Under the pieces are notes generated by a model. That model was not told the origin of the DNA. It searched no databases and was given only the letters and a program-made list of their open reading frames with translations. 61,080 nucleotides of DNA, from assembly GCA_902633965.1 (NCBI GenBank), contig CACPID010000006.1, forward strand, positions 1 through 61,080. Reading direction: 5' to 3'. The stretch comes from an uncultured Pelagibacteraceae bacterium. GTDB lineage: Bacteria > Pseudomonadota > Alphaproteobacteria > Pelagibacterales > Pelagibacteraceae. Within the stretch, counting starts at the first letter, position 1. Every line of letters begins with the position of its first letter. A program made the translations under genes and the position numbers. Shown here in pieces: positions 57,396-61,080 of this stretch.

Positions 57396-58493
57396 ATTAT
57401 ATTTTCTTTTAAGATGACGAAGTTTTCCTTCGGTACTATCAAATTCAATATAACAACCTTGTAAAAACCTATTACCTTCATTTACATCAAATTCTGTTCT
57501 TCCATGCAGTAATCTATGGTTATCCATCATTAATAAATCACCAGGCTGTAATTTGAATTCAATTCTATATTTTTCGGAGTTATATAAATCTGAAATTTTT
57601 TTTCTTGCTTTATAATAAAGATCTAAATCTTTTTTTTCTAATATTGGTACATAATCAAGTCTAGGACTAAATCTAACTTGTTTAAATTGATTATCCTCAT
57701 CTAGCTTTATAAGCTCTGACCAATCTTCTAAAACAACATCTTTATCAATAAATTTAAAACGAACTTTTACTTTAGTTAAAATATCATAAAATTCAGGATT
57801 ATCTTTTTTAAGAGCCTCGGTAACAGTAAAGCCATCTACTAAAGTTGAAAAACCACCTTTAACCTCATTTGTAATGCAATGTAAGATTTGAATACATGGA
57901 ACTGGATTTCTGTAAGGGTTATCAGTATGAGGCGCTAATGGCAAAGATGTATATGCGAGATCATTAGGATTTGGTTTTGATTTTACATTAAAGTGTTCAC
58001 CAAAATTAGTTCTTCTTACACTTCCAATTGAATTTGCAAATTTAACTAAATAGTTATCTTCAGTTGGGACTTTTTTAATTATTACAAATCCATATTTATA
58101 AAAAGAAACTAAAATATTATACATTTCTTCAGACTCAAATAAGTCATCTTTGAATTCAAAATTTTTAATTGATTTGAGACTAGAGTCCCATTTTATCTTT
58201 TCAATAGAATGAACAGCAATATCTTTTTTTGAAAATTCTTGAGCAATTAAATTAATATCAAGTTTTGAATTTACTCCATCATTAAAGTTAATTTCTAAAA
58301 TTTGATCTTTAATTTGTGCTTCTTTAATTTGAACCTCTACATCTAAAGAAGTTGGATCAAAAAGCCTTTGTTGAGTTCCCTTATCTAAATACTTTTCCCC
58401 ATTTGCTCTTTCTCGAAGCCAAAATGGATGAATTTCCTCACTTGAAGTTCCGTTTTTATAAAAAACTTTATTATTACTTAATTCAATTTTCAT
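57390..58493 (-). CDS. Gamma-butyrobetaine-type 2-oxoglutarate/Fe(II) dioxygenase
   Basis: A 367-aa TauD-superfamily oxygenase with the GBBH-like N-terminal domain (IHPFWLRERANGEKY, about residues 20-90) and a catalytic domain. Iron ligands are in APHTDNPYR (HxD) and LLMMDNHRLLHGRTEF (distal His). Relatives hydroxylate gamma-butyrobetaine to carnitine or trimethyllysine; other trimethylammonium substrates are possible. Its upstream region is short (61 bp), divergent from the next gene. Confidence 0.87.
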   Translation of the reverse strand: MKIELSNNKVFYKNGTSSEEIHPFWLRERANGEKYLDKGTQQRLFDPTSLDVEVQIKEAQIKDQILEINFNDGVNSKLDINLIAQEFSKKDIAVHSIEKIKWDSSLKSIKNFEFKDDLFESEEMYNILVSFYKYGFVIIKKVPTEDNYLVKFANSIGSVRRTNFGEHFNVKSKPNPNDLAYTSLPLAPHTDNPYRNPVPCIQILHCITNEVKGGFSTLVDGFTVTEALKKDNPEFYDILTKVKVRFKFIDKDVVLEDWSELIKLDEDNQFKQVRFSPRLDYVPILEKKDLDLYYKARKKISDLYNSEKYRIEFKLQPGDLLMMDNHRLLHGRTEFDVNEGNRFLQGCYIEFDSTEGKLRHLKRKYNL

Positions 58494-58554
58494 AAGGTTT
58501 CTTAAGAATTATTTATAAATTTACATTAATCAAGATAAATAGTATGTCGTCTGC

Positions 58555-59361
58555 ATGGAAAAACTGAATGCAAAAAAATTAAGATATTTCGCTAATTTTC
58601 TTAACAGTCTTGCTAGAGATCTTACTAATTTTTATTATAAAAAATTAGATAAACCTTTCAAGGTTGTTAATAAACTTAAAGGCAAAGGATATGATCCAGT
58701 CACTAGTTCAGATAAAGCATTTGAAAAATTTATCCGATCAAAGATCAAAAAAAAATTCCCAAGTCATGAAATTATCGGCGAAGAATATGGTTATAAAAAA
58801 ACAAAGAGTGATTTTACATGGATTATAGATCCAATTGATGGCACAAGATCTTATGTCATTGGAAACCCAACTTGGAGTAATTTAATTTCACTAAACTATA
58901 AAGGAAGTCCAATTTTAGGACTTGCAAACTTTCCAAAATTAAAAAAGTATTACTACAACATATCGGATAAAGTAGCTTACGTTGTTGACAATAAAAAAAA
59001 GACAAGATTAAAAGTAAATAAAAATGCAAAAGTAAAAGATATGAAAGTATCAGGAGCTTTTCATGGATGGTTGTCAATTAATCGACAAAAAAAAATACCA
59101 AAAGTTTTAAAACTGATGCAGTTTCCGTGTGCTGATGCTTTAAGTTATGCCCATTTTTGTGAAGGCAGAATTGATGTTGTAATTCAATGCATGAATAAAA
59201 TTTGGGATATTCATCCTCTTATTCCAATAATAAAAGCATCAGGTGGGATCGCTTCAACATGGCGCAACGAAAGTGCAACAAAAGCCGGCAATGTTTTGAT
59301 ATCTGTTAATAAATCTATTCATAAAAAAATGTTGAGGCTTTTAAAACCTGCATTAAAATAA
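58555..59361 (+). CDS. Inositol monophosphatase family phosphatase (HisN-like)
   Basis: Mg-dependent phosphatase, 268 aa. Metal ligands: E in GEEYG, DPIDGTRSY (D-x-x-D-G-T/S), and WDIHPL near the C-terminus. The pattern ITSxDKAFEKFIRSKIKKKFP and the F/W-x-N-L-I-S-L stretch suit the histidinol-phosphatase subgroup, but inositol or 3'-phosphoadenosine phosphates cannot be excluded. No his genes are adjacent. Divergent from the dioxygenase gene. Confidence 0.85.
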   Translation: MEKLNAKKLRYFANFLNSLARDLTNFYYKKLDKPFKVVNKLKGKGYDPVTSSDKAFEKFIRSKIKKKFPSHEIIGEEYGYKKTKSDFTWIIDPIDGTRSYVIGNPTWSNLISLNYKGSPILGLANFPKLKKYYYNISDKVAYVVDNKKKTRLKVNKNAKVKDMKVSGAFHGWLSINRQKKIPKVLKLMQFPCADALSYAHFCEGRIDVVIQCMNKIWDIHPLIPIIKASGGIASTWRNESATKAGNVLISVNKSIHKKMLRLLKPALK

Positions 59362-59367
59362 ATTATT

Positions 59368-61080
59368 ATGAAAAAGGCTGTTATAATAATAGTTTGCTAT
59401 TTTATCTCGATTTTTATTTCAAATTTCGTAGTAGCTCGGGAACTAAATGTGAGATGGTTTGATGGAATGATTCCTGGTGGTAACAAAGCACATGGCACTT
59501 TGACTTGTGAATCAAGCCAAACTGAGACAGCCCTTGAATTTGATAGAACTGAAGATCCTCATGATGTTATATGGAGTGATGATGGCTCAACAGTTTTTAC
59601 AGTTAATTTAACTCGGAATAAGTTAGAAAACCATTCTTTAAGCATGAACAAAGTTGCTGAGCCTTTTAAAGTAACATCAGATCTAATGACTAGTCAAGGT
59701 GGAGATGTAACGTGTGATGCTATTGATGCAATAGATGTTAACGCTTTGTCAGGTGGTGCGATAGCTGATTTTACAGAAAACATAGTTATAAAAGATGATG
59801 GAAAAATATTTTATATTTTAGACATAAATGGCGAATTAGGAAAATATAATGCTGCTACAGCTTTTGATGTTGATGGAATGACATATGAAGACAAACTTTC
59901 ATTTGAGAATGATATAGATAGTGTAGCATTTAATAAAGAAGGAACAAAACTTTTTACACTTTCTAGTACTATGGACACTCCTACTTTAACTACTTTTGAA
60001 TTACCCGCAGCCCATGATTTTAGTTCAACAACTCAAATTCACCAAGTGGATCTTAGCACTTTAGGTATTGAAGTGGAAACAACTACTCCATTTGGTGAAT
60101 TTGCAAGAGATATAGAATTTAGTGATGATGGTTTTGGAATGTTTGTATTGATTGAAAATGTAACACAAGCTCCTGCTAATAATATGCCTTTTTCTTTTAT
60201 TTATCAATTTAGATTGGATGAAAGTTTTGATGTTTCTACTGCAACAAAAGTTGGAAGATGGAATGTAAAAGGTTTTGGCAATATGACTCTTAATCCTGAT
60301 AAGACAGGTCTTCCTAAGGGTTTTAGTTTTTCCTCTGATGGCATGATGTTATTTATTGTGCAAAGAACGAGTGGTAATGGCGTAGATCAAGTAAATCGTT
60401 TTGATTTAGAATGTCCTTATGGAGTGGTAGAGTGTACATCTGCAACAACCTCTGTTGTAAGTACAACAGTAGAGATGGCAAAACAAAATATTAGTGTAAA
60501 CATATCAACTATTTTCAGACGATTTGAATGGATTAAAAGAAACAGAGATGAAGAAAATTTAAATGCACATAATATAAAAATTAACTATCAAAACCCATTA
60601 GTAGATGCTTTGGCAAATAAATTTGAGCCTACCGCAAGAAAAAACATTGCCTCACTTATAAGTAATATCAACAATGAAGAGAAACAATCCAAATGGTCGT
60701 CTTGGAGTATTGGAGACATATACGTTGGTAAATTTGGTCAAGATGAAAATGCAAGACCAAAGCATATAAGCGCAAGAGGACTAACAGTCGGGGCAGATCG
60801 AAAATATGGTGATAATAAATTTTTTGGTTTAGCTTTAAGATACGGGGATAGTAGTAGTGATATCAAAAAAATAAAACAAGATGTGAGCATGGAATCACTT
60901 ACTTTAAATTTATATGGAATTGCACCCACTGACGAAGATACATATGCAAATATAGTGTTTGGAATCAGTTTATTAAATATTGATCATATTTATCAATCTA
61001 AATTGTCTGGTGAAAGAAATGGAAAACAAGCTTTTACGTCAATAAATTTTAGAACAAAAAATAGATTTGGTAAATTTAAT
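59368..61080 (+). CDS. Autotransporter with beta-propeller-like passenger (partial, runs off right edge)
   Basis: A frame from ATG 59368 stays open for 571 codons to the window edge. A signal peptide ends near residue 23 (NFVVA). Residues about 30-360 hold repeats of the form '(F/W)S-D-D-G-x-x-(V/M)F-(T/V)-(V/L)...', as at IWSDDGSTVFTVN, NKEGTKLFTLSS, FSDDGFGMFVLIE, FSSDGMMLFIVQ, suggesting a YVTN/WD-like propeller. Four cysteines are spread over the passenger. After a helical linker, about residue 443 (KWSSWSIGDIYVGKFG) an autotransporter beta-barrel begins. Probably surface-anchored; ligand unknown. Confidence 0.8.
   Translation, partial: MKKAVIIIVCYFISIFISNFVVARELNVRWFDGMIPGGNKAHGTLTCESSQTETALEFDRTEDPHDVIWSDDGSTVFTVNLTRNKLENHSLSMNKVAEPFKVTSDLMTSQGGDVTCDAIDAIDVNALSGGAIADFTENIVIKDDGKIFYILDINGELGKYNAATAFDVDGMTYEDKLSFENDIDSVAFNKEGTKLFTLSSTMDTPTLTTFELPAAHDFSSTTQIHQVDLSTLGIEVETTTPFGEFARDIEFSDDGFGMFVLIENVTQAPANNMPFSFIYQFRLDESFDVSTATKVGRWNVKGFGNMTLNPDKTGLPKGFSFSSDGMMLFIVQRTSGNGVDQVNRFDLECPYGVVECTSATTSVVSTTVEMAKQNISVNISTIFRRFEWIKRNRDEENLNAHNIKINYQNPLVDALANKFEPTARKNIASLISNINNEEKQSKWSSWSIGDIYVGKFGQDENARPKHISARGLTVGADRKYGDNKFFGLALRYGDSSSDIKKIKQDVSMESLTLNLYGIAPTDEDTYANIVFGISLLNIDHIYQSKLSGERNGKQAFTSINFRTKNRFGKFN

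Noticed and set aside
1..61080. tRNA, rRNA, CRISPR arrays, insertion sequences, prophage or defence islands
   Set aside because: Intergenic gaps are all under about 150 bp and none shows cloverleaf, direct-repeat-spacer or transposase features on reading both strands.

Overview
This window is a compact, very A+T-rich stretch of an alphaproteobacterial chromosome. It fits the SAR11 clade (Pelagibacterales, 'Candidatus Pelagibacter'-like). That assignment is inference. It rests on the strong A/T codon bias, the almost complete lack of intergenic DNA (many 1-20 bp overlaps), and alphaproteobacterial markers such as an NDUFA12-type complex I protein, a DUF2155 domain, the iscR-sufBCDS layout, the aroQ-accB-accC cluster, purMN next to a DUF2066/Hda pair, and a butyrobetaine-type dioxygenase. 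I see no rRNA, tRNA, insertion sequence, prophage or CRISPR array, and no gene-free gap over about 150 bp.

Layout, left half. At 1-5115 (minus) lie rpsF-rpsR-rplI-dnaB, an MMPL/RND exporter, and the start of cvpA running off the left edge. At 5205-7802 (plus) are fabD-fabG-acpP and gmk, with no fabF, mltG or yicC between acpP and gmk. At 7799-15080 (minus) is an envelope-biogenesis block: lptF-lptG-lptD-surA-pdxA-rsmA. pepA-ndk (plus) and purM-purN (minus) follow, then DUF2066-hda-aspS (plus). Next come a stand-alone NrdJb-like protein, an NDUFA12-DUF2155 fusion, aroQ-accB-accC, thiS-thiG, an RNase E/G without the usual zinc-link cysteines, and mrcA-prfB-AsmA-like. prfB carries an intact +1 programmed frameshift that hides its first part from simple ORF finding.

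Layout, right half. tyrS and anmK are divergent. iscR-sufB-sufC-sufD-sufS-sufU-sufT-sufA is one tightly coupled Fe-S assembly operon behind a promoter with an embedded inverted repeat. A 56-aa small gene and glnA converge after it. From 45.5 kb the content becomes accessory and metabolic: a YbaK-type deacylase, two EamA transporters, a homocysteine S-methyltransferase, a hotdog thioesterase, an acetaldehyde-type aldehyde dehydrogenase with its DUF779 partner, a GYD protein, a second aldehyde dehydrogenase, ppc, ccdA, an azoreductase, a gamma-butyrobetaine-type dioxygenase and an inositol-monophosphatase-family enzyme. The right edge cuts a large autotransporter whose passenger looks like a beta-propeller.

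The most interesting points are: a parS-like palindrome at 47953-47968; the NDUFA12-DUF2155 fusion; the zinc-link-less RNase E; the lysine-rich in-frame extension upstream of the 49.6 kb aldehyde dehydrogenase; paired hairpins around DUF779; the missing fabF/mltG/yicC block; the stand-alone NrdJb; and the propeller autotransporter. I found no clearly new defence or mobile system.
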